Below are positions 1 to 8,285 of a stretch of 64,000 nucleotides of DNA, in pieces. Location: contig JAKDNM010000005.1 in assembly GCA_030456445.1 (NCBI GenBank), positions 1 to 64,000 on the forward strand. Reading direction: 5' to 3'. The notes beneath the pieces were generated by a model. It did no database searches, was not told the origin of the DNA, and saw only the letters and a list, made by a program, of their open reading frames with translations. Source of the DNA: Hyphomicrobiales bacterium. GTDB taxonomy: Bacteria; Pseudomonadota; Alphaproteobacteria; Rhizobiales; Rhizobiaceae. Numbering within the stretch: the first letter of the stretch is position 1; every line of letters starts with the position of its first letter. The position numbers were made by a program, and so were the translations under genes.

Positions 1-132
1 CCACCCCTAACCCCTCCCCACAAGGGGGAGGGGAACTGGCCCACGTCGCTGACTGCAGAGACCTGACAAGGCCTGACGCGGCCAGAGCCACTGGGAATCC
101 CCCTCCCCCTTGTGGGGAGGGGTTAGGGGTGG
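1..132. repeat. 33-bp perfect inverted repeat
   Basis: Bases 1-33 and 100-132 are exact reverse complements, separated by a 66-base loop. The arms are C/G-rich, and one frame reads TPNPSPQGGGE, a peptide often seen when dispersed proteobacterial intergenic repeats are translated. It is best read as an intergenic palindromic repeat. The right arm runs into the first gene and carries its only visible start codon and ribosome binding site. Confidence 0.8.
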
Positions 133-2420
133 GGGTCAGGACTACGAATCTCCTCGACCTCCGCCTCCCGGCCGCCGGCCGTGCGGTCGGCGCTTCGCCG
201 ATCCGTCTCGACGGCATTCCGAAAGTGTCGGGCACCGACCGTTTCGGCGCCGACGAGCGCCCCGTCGACGCGTTGTCGGTCATGGTTATCCGCTCGCCGC
301 ACTGGCACGCTTCATTCACGTTCGGCGATCTCGACGCCTTCGTTCGCGACCATCCCGGCATCGTGGCGGTCTATATGGCGGCCGATATTCCCGGTCGCAA
401 TGTGTTCGGGGTGATCGCGCCGTTTGCCGACCAGCCAGCGCTGGCGGAAGGCGCGGCGCGCTTCCGGGGCGAGGCGGTAGCGCTGGTCGCCGGCGAGAAG
501 GATGCGATAGAAGATTTCGATCCGGCCGATTTCCCGATCGAATGGACCGTCCTGCCGCACACGCTCGCGCCAGCGGAGGCGTTGAATGGTTTTGCGCCGG
601 TCCACGCCAGCCGCAAGGACAACATCCTGACCACCGGCTTCGTGGAGCGCGGCGATCCGGAACAGGCGCTGGCAGAAGCGGCGTTCACCGTCACCGGCGC
701 GGTCGACACCTCCTATGTCGAGCACGCCTATATCGAGCCGGAGGCAGGCTATGCCTTCATGGATGGCGACACGCTGGTCATCAAGGCATGCACCCAGGCG
801 CCCTATATGGACCGGGCCGATACCGCCGCCGTGCTCGGCCTCGCGCCGGAGAAGGTGCGGATCGTGCCGACAGCGACCGGCGGCGGCTTCGGCTCCAAGC
901 TCGACGTGTCTTTGCAGCCGCTGATAGGGCTGGTGGCGCTGAAGACGGGCCGGCCGGCCTGTCTCGTCTATACCCGCTTTGAATCGATGGCCTCGACCAC
1001 AAAACGCCACCCGGGATCGATGAAGGCGACGATCGGAGCCGATGCCGAAGGCCGGGTGACCGGCATGGTCTTCGAGGGCGATTTCAACACCGGCGCCTAT
1101 GCGAGTTGGGGGCCGACCGTGGCGAACCGGGTGCCGGTTCATGCCTCCGGCCCCTATGCCGTGGCGAACTATCGCGCGACCGGCAGGGCGGTGCATACGA
1201 ACGGTCCGATCGCCGGCGCCTTTCGCGGCTTCGGTGTGCCGCAGGCGACCATCATGCAGGAGACGCTTTACGACGAACTTGCCGAAAAGATCGGCATGGA
1301 CCGGCTGGAGTTCCGCCTGAAGAACGCCTTCCGCAAGGGCTCCGTCACCGCCACCGGGCAGGTGCTGGAGGCGGCCGGCATCGTCGAATGTCTTGAAGCC
1401 TTGGAGCCGCATTGGGCACGGGCGCTGGCGGACGCGGAAGCCTTCAATGCCGTGCATGCGGCGCGCAAGCGCGGCGTCGGCGTGGCGTCGTGCTGGTATG
1501 GCTGCGGCAACACCGCGCTGCCCAACCCGTCCACCATCAAGATCGGCATTTCGCCGACAGGCGAAGTGGTGCTGCATCAGGGTGCGGTCGATATCGGCCA
1601 GGGTTCCAACACGGTGATTTCACAGATCGCCGCCGACTCGCTCGGCCTGCCGCTCGGCAAGCTGCGCCTCGTCGGAGCCGATACCTCGATCACGCCGGAT
1701 GCCGGCAAGACGTCCGCCTCCCGCCAGACCTTCATCACCGGCAAGGCGGCGGAGAAGGCCGGCCGCGCCCTTCGCGAAAAAATCCTGCGTTTCGCCAATG
1801 TCTCCGAGAAGGCGGTGCTGTCGCTCGACGGTACAACGCTTACGGTGCGGGAGGGTGACGCCGTGCGCGCCATCGATCTTGGCGCGATGAAGGCGGATGT
1901 CGACGGCTTCGTCTTCCGTGCGGTCGAGACCTATGACGCGCCGACTACCGCTCTCGACGCCAAGGGGCAGGGCAAGCCTTACGCCGTCTACGGTTTCGGG
2001 GCGCAGATCGCCGAACTCGAGGTCGACATGAGGCTCGGCACGGTGAAGCTCATCAAGATCACCGCGGCCCACGATGTCGGCCGCGCCATCAATCCTCTTC
2101 TGGTCGAAGGCCAGATCGAAGGCGGCATCGCTCAAGGGATCGGGCTGGCGTTGATGGAGGAATATATTCCAGGCCGCACCGAGAATCTGCACGATTACCT
2201 GATCCCGACCATCGGCGACGTGCCGCCGATCGAATCGATCCTGGTCGAGGTGCCGGACCCGGAAGGTCCCTTCGGCGCCAAGGGGCTGGGCGAGCATGTG
2301 CTGATCCCGACCGCGCCCGCGATCCTCAACGCCATCCGCCACGCGTCGGGGGCGAAGATCGCCAAGGTGCCCGCGACACCGTCGCGGGTGCTGGCCGCGA
2401 TTAAGGAAGTGGGCAAATGA
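129..2420 (+). CDS. xanthine dehydrogenase-family molybdopterin-binding subunit (putative nicotinate hydroxylase)
   Basis: Large, molybdenum-cofactor-binding subunit of a xanthine-oxidase-family hydroxylase, which adds oxygen from water to an N-heterocycle or aldehyde. Motifs seen: GGGFGSK at residues 251-257, AFRGFG from 364, a C-terminal EGGIAQGIG stretch, and GAKGLGE ending in the predicted catalytic Glu at 722. At 763 residues the length suits a stand-alone Mo subunit. The GTG at 129 is the only reasonable start I see; it sits in a repeat arm with GGGGAGGGG upstream. The frame stays open to the left edge, so a longer or fused N-terminus cannot be excluded. Fe-S and FAD partner subunits would be outside the window. 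The following reductase gene makes nicotinate or a related pyridine carboxylate the likely substrate; that is inference. Confidence 0.85.
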   Translation: MGVRTTNLLDLRLPAAGRAVGASPIRLDGIPKVSGTDRFGADERPVDALSVMVIRSPHWHASFTFGDLDAFVRDHPGIVAVYMAADIPGRNVFGVIAPFADQPALAEGAARFRGEAVALVAGEKDAIEDFDPADFPIEWTVLPHTLAPAEALNGFAPVHASRKDNILTTGFVERGDPEQALAEAAFTVTGAVDTSYVEHAYIEPEAGYAFMDGDTLVIKACTQAPYMDRADTAAVLGLAPEKVRIVPTATGGGFGSKLDVSLQPLIGLVALKTGRPACLVYTRFESMASTTKRHPGSMKATIGADAEGRVTGMVFEGDFNTGAYASWGPTVANRVPVHASGPYAVANYRATGRAVHTNGPIAGAFRGFGVPQATIMQETLYDELAEKIGMDRLEFRLKNAFRKGSVTATGQVLEAAGIVECLEALEPHWARALADAEAFNAVHAARKRGVGVASCWYGCGNTALPNPSTIKIGISPTGEVVLHQGAVDIGQGSNTVISQIAADSLGLPLGKLRLVGADTSITPDAGKTSASRQTFITGKAAEKAGRALREKILRFANVSEKAVLSLDGTTLTVREGDAVRAIDLGAMKADVDGFVFRAVETYDAPTTALDAKGQGKPYAVYGFGAQIAELEVDMRLGTVKLIKITAAHDVGRAINPLLVEGQIEGGIAQGIGLALMEEYIPGRTENLHDYLIPTIGDVPPIESILVEVPDPEGPFGAKGLGEHVLIPTAPAILNAIRHASGAKIAKVPATPSRVLAAIKEVGK

Positions 2421-2475
2421 TTGCCGCCGGCGGTGTGAAGGAACGCGAGCGTATCCGTTTCGGGGAGCAGCTCTC

Positions 2476-4014
2476 GTGAGCGAACTCTCCGAGCGTTTCG
2501 AGACGCATGATCCCGGCCCACAAAAGTCCGGCGAGAAGATCCGCTGCGATGCCTGCCCTGTCATGTGCTACATCGCCGAGGGCCGCACCGGCGCCTGCGA
2601 CCGCTACGGCAATGTCGGCGGCCGGATCGTGCGCTGCGATCCGCTGACCATCCTCGAGCATACCGAAGAGGCCGGCGGCGCCGTCACGCCCTTCCTCGCC
2701 GAGGGCGAGGACTGGAACGGCGAGCTGGTGAACAGCGGCCGCCGTTTCGTCAGCGCCATCGGTGCCGGCACCACCTATCCCGACTACAAGCCCGCGCCCT
2801 TCATCGTCAGCCAGGAGGTCGAGGGCGTCGATCTCGTCACGGTCGTGACGGAAGGGATATTTTCCTACTGCGGCGCCAAAGTGAAGATCGACACCGACCG
2901 CCATCTGGGCGACGAGACCGCCCCCGTGCGCGCAGGCGCCGAGGTGATCGGCCATGTCTCCACCGCCGAATATGGCTCGCAGATGCTGTCGCTCGGCGGC
3001 GTGCATCACCTGACCGGCGGCTCCAAGGCGGAGGGCCGCGCCACCTGCGACGCGCTGCTTGCGCTTTGCAACAAGAAGGCTGTGGAACTGACCATCGATG
3101 GTGGCGTGAGCGTCGTCGTCCAGGCCGGCAAGGCGCCCATCATCGACGGCAGGGCCGAGCAGCGCATGCGCGTCGGCTGCGGCTCGGCCACCATCGGCAT
3201 GTTCGCCACCCAATGGAAGGACCTTGTTGACGAGGTGGTTGTCGTGGACGACCATATCACCGGCGTCGTCTCCGAGCATCAGGCCGGCAAGGTGCTCGGT
3301 TGGCCAGATACGGGGATAAAGATCCTCGGCCGGCGTTCGACGCCGGGTCGCTATTTCAAGGTCTCCGAGGCGGGGCTCGGCTGGGGCGGCACCACCGTTT
3401 CCGATCCGCTGCAGATCCTTGGCGAATGGAACCCGAAGAAGGGTGCACGGCCCGGCCTGTCGCTGATGATGGTCTCCACGACCGGCGAGCAGTTCGCTTA
3501 TTTCGAGCTGGACGACGATCTGAAGCCGATCGAAAAGCCGTTCCCGGAGCGGCTGCGGAAGTCGGTGGATCTGATCGAGGACAATTGCGAGCCGGCGCTC
3601 TGCACCGTGCTCTTTGTGGGCGGCGCCGGCGGCTCATTGCGTGCCGGCGTGACCGAGAACCCGGTCAACCTCACACGCTCTGTCCACGGGCTCCAGACCT
3701 ATGTCACGGTCGGCGGCGCGCCGGTCTATGTGTGGCCTGGCGGCGGCATCATGCTGATGGTCGACGTCATGCGCACGCCGGACAATTCTTTTGGCTACGT
3801 GCCGACGCCGGCGCTGGTCGCGCCGATCGAGTTCACGCTTACCCGCGACGATTACGAGCGGCTCGGCGGCTATGTCTCCGAGATACGCACGGTAGAAGAC
3901 GTGATCGCGCGCGGCGGCGAATATCTGAACCCTCGCCGTGGCGCCGGTGCGCCGGGCGTCAATCCGTGGCCGCCGCTGCAATATCTCAGCCATTCCCGGG
4001 GCCGGCCGCGATGA
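2476..4014 (+). CDS. hnr: 6-hydroxynicotinate reductase-like Fe-S protein
   Basis: 512-residue protein of the family annotated as 6-hydroxynicotinate reductase. The enzyme characterised in Eubacterium barkeri reduces 6-hydroxynicotinate to 1,4,5,6-tetrahydro-6-oxonicotinate and carries Fe-S clusters and covalently bound flavin. Near the N-terminus a cysteine cluster (C24, C27, C31, C41, spacing x2, x3, x9) fits Fe-S binding. The rest is rich in glycine motifs. The GTG start has GGGGAGC upstream. Its stop overlaps the next start (ATGA), which indicates translational coupling. With the upstream Mo hydroxylase it forms the first two steps of a reductive nicotinate route. The family assignment is from memory of the sequence type; activity here is unproven. 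Confidence 0.75.
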   Translation: MSELSERFETHDPGPQKSGEKIRCDACPVMCYIAEGRTGACDRYGNVGGRIVRCDPLTILEHTEEAGGAVTPFLAEGEDWNGELVNSGRRFVSAIGAGTTYPDYKPAPFIVSQEVEGVDLVTVVTEGIFSYCGAKVKIDTDRHLGDETAPVRAGAEVIGHVSTAEYGSQMLSLGGVHHLTGGSKAEGRATCDALLALCNKKAVELTIDGGVSVVVQAGKAPIIDGRAEQRMRVGCGSATIGMFATQWKDLVDEVVVVDDHITGVVSEHQAGKVLGWPDTGIKILGRRSTPGRYFKVSEAGLGWGGTTVSDPLQILGEWNPKKGARPGLSLMMVSTTGEQFAYFELDDDLKPIEKPFPERLRKSVDLIEDNCEPALCTVLFVGGAGGSLRAGVTENPVNLTRSVHGLQTYVTVGGAPVYVWPGGGIMLMVDVMRTPDNSFGYVPTPALVAPIEFTLTRDDYERLGGYVSEIRTVEDVIARGGEYLNPRRGAGAPGVNPWPPLQYLSHSRGRPR

Positions 4015-4910
4015 ACGGACCTCGGATCGTCTGGCTGCCGGACGGACGCCGGCTGCACATGAACCACGGCCCGATAGACCTGGTCGTAGAGGCCTTTGGC
4101 GCTGCCGGCGAGGTCAAGGCGGCCTACCGGCAGGCGGCACGGCGTTTCCAGACGATTTTGGGTGAACTGGTCGAGGAACTGACGGAGTTGCGCCGGCCGT
4201 CTTCGCTCAAGCGGCGTTCCTTTGCCGGCCCGACGGCGCGCCGCATGGAGGTGGCCGCCTCGCGCTTCGCCGAAATTTTCGTGACGCCGATGGCGGCGGT
4301 CGCCGGTTCGGTCGCCGACGAGATGCTGGCGGCGATGCTTGCCGGCCGCTCGCTCGACCGCGCCTATGTCAATGATGGCGGCGACATTGCCATCCATCTT
4401 GCGAAAGGCCAGTCGATGAAGGCGGCAATCGCCGGCGCCTTGCATGGCCTGTCCGACCGGCTGGTCATCCGCGCGGACGATCGCGTGCGCGGCATCGCCA
4501 CCAGCGGCTGGCGCGGCCGCAGCTTTTCCTTCGGCATCGCCGACGCGGTGACGGTTCTGGCGAAGGACGGCGCCAGCGCCGATGTCGCCGCCACCCTGAT
4601 CGCCAACGCGGTCGACCTGCCCCGCCATCCCGCGATCCGGCGCCAGTGCGCCTGCGATATCCAGCCGGACAGCGACCTCGGCGAGAGACTGGTGACGACG
4701 GATGTCGGGTTGCTCGGCGATAACGAAATCACGCTTGCGCTGGAGCGCGGTCGGGCTGTCGCCGAAGACTACCGCCGGCACGGGCTGATCGAAGCGGCGG
4801 CGCTGTTCCTTGGCGGGCAATCGCGTATCTGCGGAGATGACTTCGTGGAAAAGGCGACGCTCCTGCGCGCGCCCATCTTCAAATCTCATATGGAGCCGCA
4901 GCATGCCTGA
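4011..4910 (+). CDS. UPF0280 family protein, ApbE-like
   Basis: 299-residue protein of the UPF0280 family, whose fold is related to ApbE, the FAD:protein FMN transferase. Visible features are the opening RIVWLPDGRRLHMNHGPID, the GGDIAIHL stretch and a late Ala/Gly-rich segment containing SGWRGRSFSFG. The ATG overlaps the previous stop by four bases. Its own end overlaps the next gene by eight. Because the neighbouring reductase family has covalent flavin, a role in attaching or handling that flavin is attractive. This is inference from context only. Another possibility is an accessory protein for the Mo hydroxylase. Confidence 0.75.
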   Translation: MNGPRIVWLPDGRRLHMNHGPIDLVVEAFGAAGEVKAAYRQAARRFQTILGELVEELTELRRPSSLKRRSFAGPTARRMEVAASRFAEIFVTPMAAVAGSVADEMLAAMLAGRSLDRAYVNDGGDIAIHLAKGQSMKAAIAGALHGLSDRLVIRADDRVRGIATSGWRGRSFSFGIADAVTVLAKDGASADVAATLIANAVDLPRHPAIRRQCACDIQPDSDLGERLVTTDVGLLGDNEITLALERGRAVAEDYRRHGLIEAAALFLGGQSRICGDDFVEKATLLRAPIFKSHMEPQHA

Positions 4911-5487
4911 ATTCCCGATCCGCAAGATCGCAGTCGTGACCGAGGAAATCCTGCACGAGGGTGGGCCGGCGCCGGCAGCACCGCGCCGCCGCGCCGCCGC
5001 GCTGGCGCTGGTGAAGAACCCCTATGCCGGCAGATATGTCGCCGAATTGCAGCCCGGCATGGAGGATCTGAAACCGCTCGGCCTGATACTGACCGACCGG
5101 CTGATCGCCGCGCTCGGTGGCGACATCGCGGCGATCGACGGCTACGGCAAGGGCGCCATCGTCGGCACGGCAGGGGAAATAGAGCATGGCGCGCTCTGGC
5201 ACGTGCCGGGCGGCTACGCCATGCGCGCAAGACTGGGTGATGCCAAGGCCATCGTGCCCTCGGCGATGAAGGTCGGCGCGTTCGGCGCCTCGCTCGACGT
5301 GCCGCTCGGCCACACCAACGCCGCCTATGTGCGCAGTCATTTCGACGCCATGACCGTCTCGATACCGGACGGCCCGCGCGCCGACGAGATACTGTTTTGC
5401 CTCGCCATGGCCTGCGGTCCGCGCGTCCATAACCGTATGGGCGGCCTGGCGGTGGAGGACATCAAGGCGGGGGACGGGCTGAGATGA
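4903..5487 (+). CDS. DUF1185 ("amino acid synthesis") family protein
   Basis: 194-residue protein starting MPEFPIRKIAVV. It matches the DUF1185/AA_synth family, of which structures exist but no firm function that I know of. Conserved-looking parts are NPYAGRY, the GYGKGAIVGTAGEIEHGALWH region and the GCxxVHNRMGG-like C-terminus (ACGPRVHNRMGG). The start was placed at the ATG overlapping the UPF0280 end. Full overlap with both neighbours puts it in the same catabolic operon. A step acting on the reduced lactam, or its hydrolysis product, is possible but not shown by the sequence. Confidence 0.75.
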   Translation: MPEFPIRKIAVVTEEILHEGGPAPAAPRRRAAALALVKNPYAGRYVAELQPGMEDLKPLGLILTDRLIAALGGDIAAIDGYGKGAIVGTAGEIEHGALWHVPGGYAMRARLGDAKAIVPSAMKVGAFGASLDVPLGHTNAAYVRSHFDAMTVSIPDGPRADEILFCLAMACGPRVHNRMGGLAVEDIKAGDGLR

Positions 5488-5939
5488 CCGTGCCGGGCGA
5501 CAAGCTGAAGCTGGTCGAGGCCGGCGCCGAGACGGCCTACCGGCTGCATAAGCAGATCGGCTTCATCCTGCGCAAGGCGAACCAGCGCCATATCGCCATC
5601 TTCGCGAAGCATATCGGCGACCTTACCCCGCCGCAATTCGCCGCGCTCGCCAGGCTGGCGGAGATAGGCGAGGCCTCCCAGAACCAGCTTGGCACGATGG
5701 TTGCGATGGATGCAGCGACGATCAAGGGCGTCATCGACCGGCTGAAGGCGCGCGGGTTGGTCGTGCTGTCCGCGCACAAGGAAGACCGGCGCCGGCTGGT
5801 GGTCAGCCTTTCCGATGAGGGGAGGGCCATGATCGAGAAACTGTTGCCGCTCGCCGAACGGATCACCGCCGAGACACTGGCGCCCCTCAACGGCCGCGAG
5901 ACCACGGCCTTCCTGAAATTGCTGGCCAAGCTCGCTTAA
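5484..5939 (+). CDS. MarR family transcriptional regulator
   Basis: 151-residue winged-helix protein. The DNA-binding core covers about residues 50-115: a LTPPQFAALARLAEIGEASQNQLGTM recognition region (residues about 46-70), an IKGVIDRLKARGLV helix, and a DxRRxxVSLSDEG wing. It overlaps the DUF1185 stop by ATGA, so it is the last gene of the operon. MarR proteins at the end of aromatic and heterocyclic catabolic operons usually repress their own operon and respond to a pathway intermediate. The operon promoter and operator would lie left of the window. Confidence 0.88.
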   Translation: MTVPGDKLKLVEAGAETAYRLHKQIGFILRKANQRHIAIFAKHIGDLTPPQFAALARLAEIGEASQNQLGTMVAMDAATIKGVIDRLKARGLVVLSAHKEDRRRLVVSLSDEGRAMIEKLLPLAERITAETLAPLNGRETTAFLKLLAKLA

Positions 5940-5940
5940 A

Positions 5941-6042
5941 GCATGTCTCCCGAAAGTGGGACCGGTTTCGGAACAAAGACATGCGTAAAATCAAAAGCCT
6001 AAAGCGTACGGAGCGAATCTGAAAGATCGCGACACGCTCTAG
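5941..6042. repeat. RIME-like rhizobial intergenic element
   Basis: About 100 bases directly after marR. It contains nested inverted repeats: GCATGTC at 5941 pairs with GACATGC at 5978, and CCGAAA at 5950 pairs with TTTCGG at 5966. A second half ends in a GAAAGATCGCGACACGCTCTAG run. The arrangement resembles the Rhizobium-specific intergenic mosaic elements. It could also act as the transcript end for the operon, as there is no classical terminator. Confidence 0.75.
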
Positions 6043-6115
6043 CCGGCCTCGCTTTCCTTGCGGAGGCGCGAACGCGCTCCTATCTGCGGCCCGACTGGCC
6101 AACCCGGATGGACGA

Positions 6116-6862
6116 ATGATCCTCGAAGCCGCCCGCCGTGCGCTCGGCGACCTCTTCACCGCCGAATTCCGCGCCGCCTTCTTCAAGTCGCTCGGCCTGA
6201 CGTTGCTTTTGCTGGTGCTGGTGTGGCTTGGCCTCCAGCATCTCTTCGACGCCTATGCCCTGCCATGGATAGGCGCGCTGCTGCCCGGCTTCCCCGGCTG
6301 GGCAAGCTGGCTCGGCATCATCGCGGCCATATTCGCCGCGATCGGCCTGGCGCTTGGCCTGGCGTTGTTGATCGCGCCGGTCGCGGCGGTCATCGCCGGG
6401 CTGTTCCTGGACGATGTGGCGGAGATCATCGAGAAGAACGAGTACAGGCTCGATCCGCCTGGCCGCGCGGTGCCGACCATGCGGGCCGTCCTGCTGTCGG
6501 CGAAATTCCTGGCGGTCGTCATCCTCGGCAACATCGTCGCGCTGTTCCTGCTGCTGGTCCCGGGCGTCAACATCGCCGCCTTCTTCCTGATCAACGGTTA
6601 TCTGCTTGGCCGCGAATATTTCGAGTTTGCCGCCATGCGCTTCCATGAGGAGGCCGAGGCGAAGGCGTTGCGCCGCCGCCATTTCGGCACGGTCTTCCTC
6701 GGTGGGCTCGTCATCGCCGCCTTCCTTGCCGTGCCGGTGGTCAATCTCCTGACCCCGCTCTTCGCGGCGGCGCTGATGGTGCATCTGCACAAGATGGTGT
6801 CGGCCGGGGAACTGTCTCCTAGTCGAGCGGCACGAGCGGCGCCGGCACATCGCAGGTCTTGA
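6116..6862 (+). CDS. EI24/CysZ-like membrane protein
   Basis: 248-residue multi-pass membrane protein of the EI24 domain family, which includes the CysZ sulfate transporter. Hydrophobic segments lie at about residues 22-42, 65-95, 128-160 and 190-222. A cytoplasmic loop carries DDVAEIIEKNEYRLDPPG, and NGYLLGREYFE is typical of the family. Sulfate uptake is known for E. coli CysZ; the substrate in alphaproteobacteria is not certain. Its last 44 bases overlap the convergent nth gene. No strong ribosome binding site is visible. Confidence 0.8.
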   Translation: MILEAARRALGDLFTAEFRAAFFKSLGLTLLLLVLVWLGLQHLFDAYALPWIGALLPGFPGWASWLGIIAAIFAAIGLALGLALLIAPVAAVIAGLFLDDVAEIIEKNEYRLDPPGRAVPTMRAVLLSAKFLAVVILGNIVALFLLLVPGVNIAAFFLINGYLLGREYFEFAAMRFHEEAEAKALRRRHFGTVFLGGLVIAAFLAVPVVNLLTPLFAAALMVHLHKMVSAGELSPSRAARAAPAHRRS

Positions 6863-7568
6863 CCGGCGCCTTGCAGAGATCCGCGACGATGCAACGCTCA
6901 CATTCCGGGCGCCGCGCCTTGCAGACATAGCGGCCATGCAGGATCAGCCAGTGATGTGCGTGGCGCAGGAATTCGGGCGGGATGATCTTGAGGAAACCAG
7001 CCTCGACCTGTTCCGGCGTCTTGCCGGGCGCAAGCAGCAGCCGGTTGCCGAGCCGGAAGATATGCGTGTCGACCGCGAGTGTCGGCTCGCCGAAGACGTT
7101 GTTCAGCACGACATTGGCGGTCTTGCGGCCGACGCCCGGCAGCTTGACGAGTTCCTCGCGGCTGTCCGGCACGTCGCCATGGTGATCGCGGATCAGCGCC
7201 TGCGATAGCGCCAGTACGTTCTTCGCCTTGGCGCGCCACAGGCCGATCGTGCGGATATGGTCGGCGATGCCGCCTTCGCCGAGCGCGGCCATCTTCTGCG
7301 GTGTGTCGGCAATGGCGAAGAGCTTTTTCGTGGCCTTGTTGACGCCGGCATCGGTCGCTTGCGCGGAAAGCACGACCGCCACCAGCATGGTGAAGGCGTT
7401 GGTGTAGTCGAGTTCGCTTCGGGGCTCCGGCCGCTGCACGGAGAAACGTCGGAAGATCTCGTATATCTCGTCGGCCGTATAAGGGATTTTCGGCCGCTTC
7501 GCCGGTCTGGCAGCGGCCGTCGTTTTTTGTTTCGCCGGTAACGCTGATTTGCTGTTCCGCTTTTGCAT
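6819..7568 (-). CDS. nth: endonuclease III
   Basis: 249-residue base-excision repair enzyme that removes oxidised pyrimidines and nicks the abasic site. Seen: the helix-hairpin-helix LPGVGRKTANVV with the catalytic Lys, the following AVDTH with the catalytic Asp, and a C-terminal 4Fe-4S loop with C-x6-C-x2-C-x5-C spacing. The ATG at 7568 has GAGGAGG just upstream, although the spacing is short. An N-terminal Lys/Ala-rich extension of about 25 residues precedes the core, as in other rhizobial proteins. The gene diverges from the DUF2244 gene with only 21 bases between start codons. Confidence 0.95.
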   Translation of the reverse strand: MQKRNSKSALPAKQKTTAAARPAKRPKIPYTADEIYEIFRRFSVQRPEPRSELDYTNAFTMLVAVVLSAQATDAGVNKATKKLFAIADTPQKMAALGEGGIADHIRTIGLWRAKAKNVLALSQALIRDHHGDVPDSREELVKLPGVGRKTANVVLNNVFGEPTLAVDTHIFRLGNRLLLAPGKTPEQVEAGFLKIIPPEFLRHAHHWLILHGRYVCKARRPECERCIVADLCKAPVKTCDVPAPLVPLD

Positions 7569-7589
7569 TCCTCCTCTATAATTACTTCC

Positions 7590-8075
7590 ATGAGCGACAC
7601 AATCGCAGCGGACGAGCCGTTCTTCCGGGCGCTTCTGACGCCGCACCGGTCCCTCGGCCGCGTTGGCTTCTTTATCCTTATGGGCGCGCTCGGCTTCGGC
7701 TGGCTGGTGACGGGCGTCATCTTCCTTCTGGATGGTGCCTGGCCTATCCTGTGTTTCTGCGGCCTTGCCATGCTCGGCATCTATATCGCATTCCGGCTGA
7801 ATTACCGCGCCGCCCGCGCCCGCGAAGAGGTCACGCTGTCGCGCACGCTGCTCGACATCCGCAAGACCGCGCCTTCCGGAAAGTCGGAGGAGCACTGCTT
7901 CAATCCCTTCTGGGCGCGCTTCTCGGTCAACCGCCACAGCGAGATCGGCATCACGCGCATGGCGGTGACCTCGCGCTACGAGACGGTGGCGATCGGAAGC
8001 TTCCTCAACCCCGACGACCGCGAGAGTTTCGCGACGGCCTTTTCGCGGGCCTTGGCGACCGCCAAAGGGCGGTAG
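7590..8075 (+). CDS. DUF2244 domain integral membrane protein
   Basis: 161-residue protein with two adjacent membrane helices at about residues 28-70, followed by a soluble part with VTLSRTLLDIRK and FNPFWARFSV, typical of DUF2244. The function is unknown; the family is frequent in alphaproteobacteria and often sits beside nth. The ATG at 7590 was chosen over an upstream in-frame ATG at 7563, which would overlap the nth start. Confidence 0.85.
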   Translation: MSDTIAADEPFFRALLTPHRSLGRVGFFILMGALGFGWLVTGVIFLLDGAWPILCFCGLAMLGIYIAFRLNYRAARAREEVTLSRTLLDIRKTAPSGKSEEHCFNPFWARFSVNRHSEIGITRMAVTSRYETVAIGSFLNPDDRESFATAFSRALATAKGR

Positions 8076-8164
8076 CGCCGTCCAGGTTCAACCATAGAGA
8101 GCATTGCAGGAATCGGGTGGGAAATCCCGCTTTTCCCGACGATATTGCGGTTACTGCATCGGCC

Positions 8165-8258
8165 GGAAAATCGGACTCGATTTTCGGAAGGCGCGATGCA
8201 GCAGGATCAAAGTGTTAGAGGGTCCTTTGTGCGTCCGAATGGACGCACGGCGCTCTAA
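8165..8258. repeat. RIME-like intergenic element with nested hairpins
   Basis: This element lies in the 210-base gap between DUF2244 and the alkyltransferase gene. An 8-bp perfect hairpin spans 8229-8248 (loop GAAT). It is framed by TTAGAG at 8215 and CTCTAA at 8253, and an ATTTTCGG-type motif lies further left. The form is typical of rhizobial intergenic mosaics. It ends 28 bases before the next start codon, so it would be in that gene's leader if transcription starts upstream. Confidence 0.7.
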
Positions 8259-8285
8259 TCGAAGTTTCAGCCCAAGGAGGCCGAC

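Noticed and set aside
5691-5707. TGGCAC-N5-TTGCG, a match to the sigma-54 -24/-12 promoter
   Set aside because: It lies inside marR in a conserved protein segment (LGTMVAM), and no gene start follows it closely on the same strand other than the distant EI24 gene.
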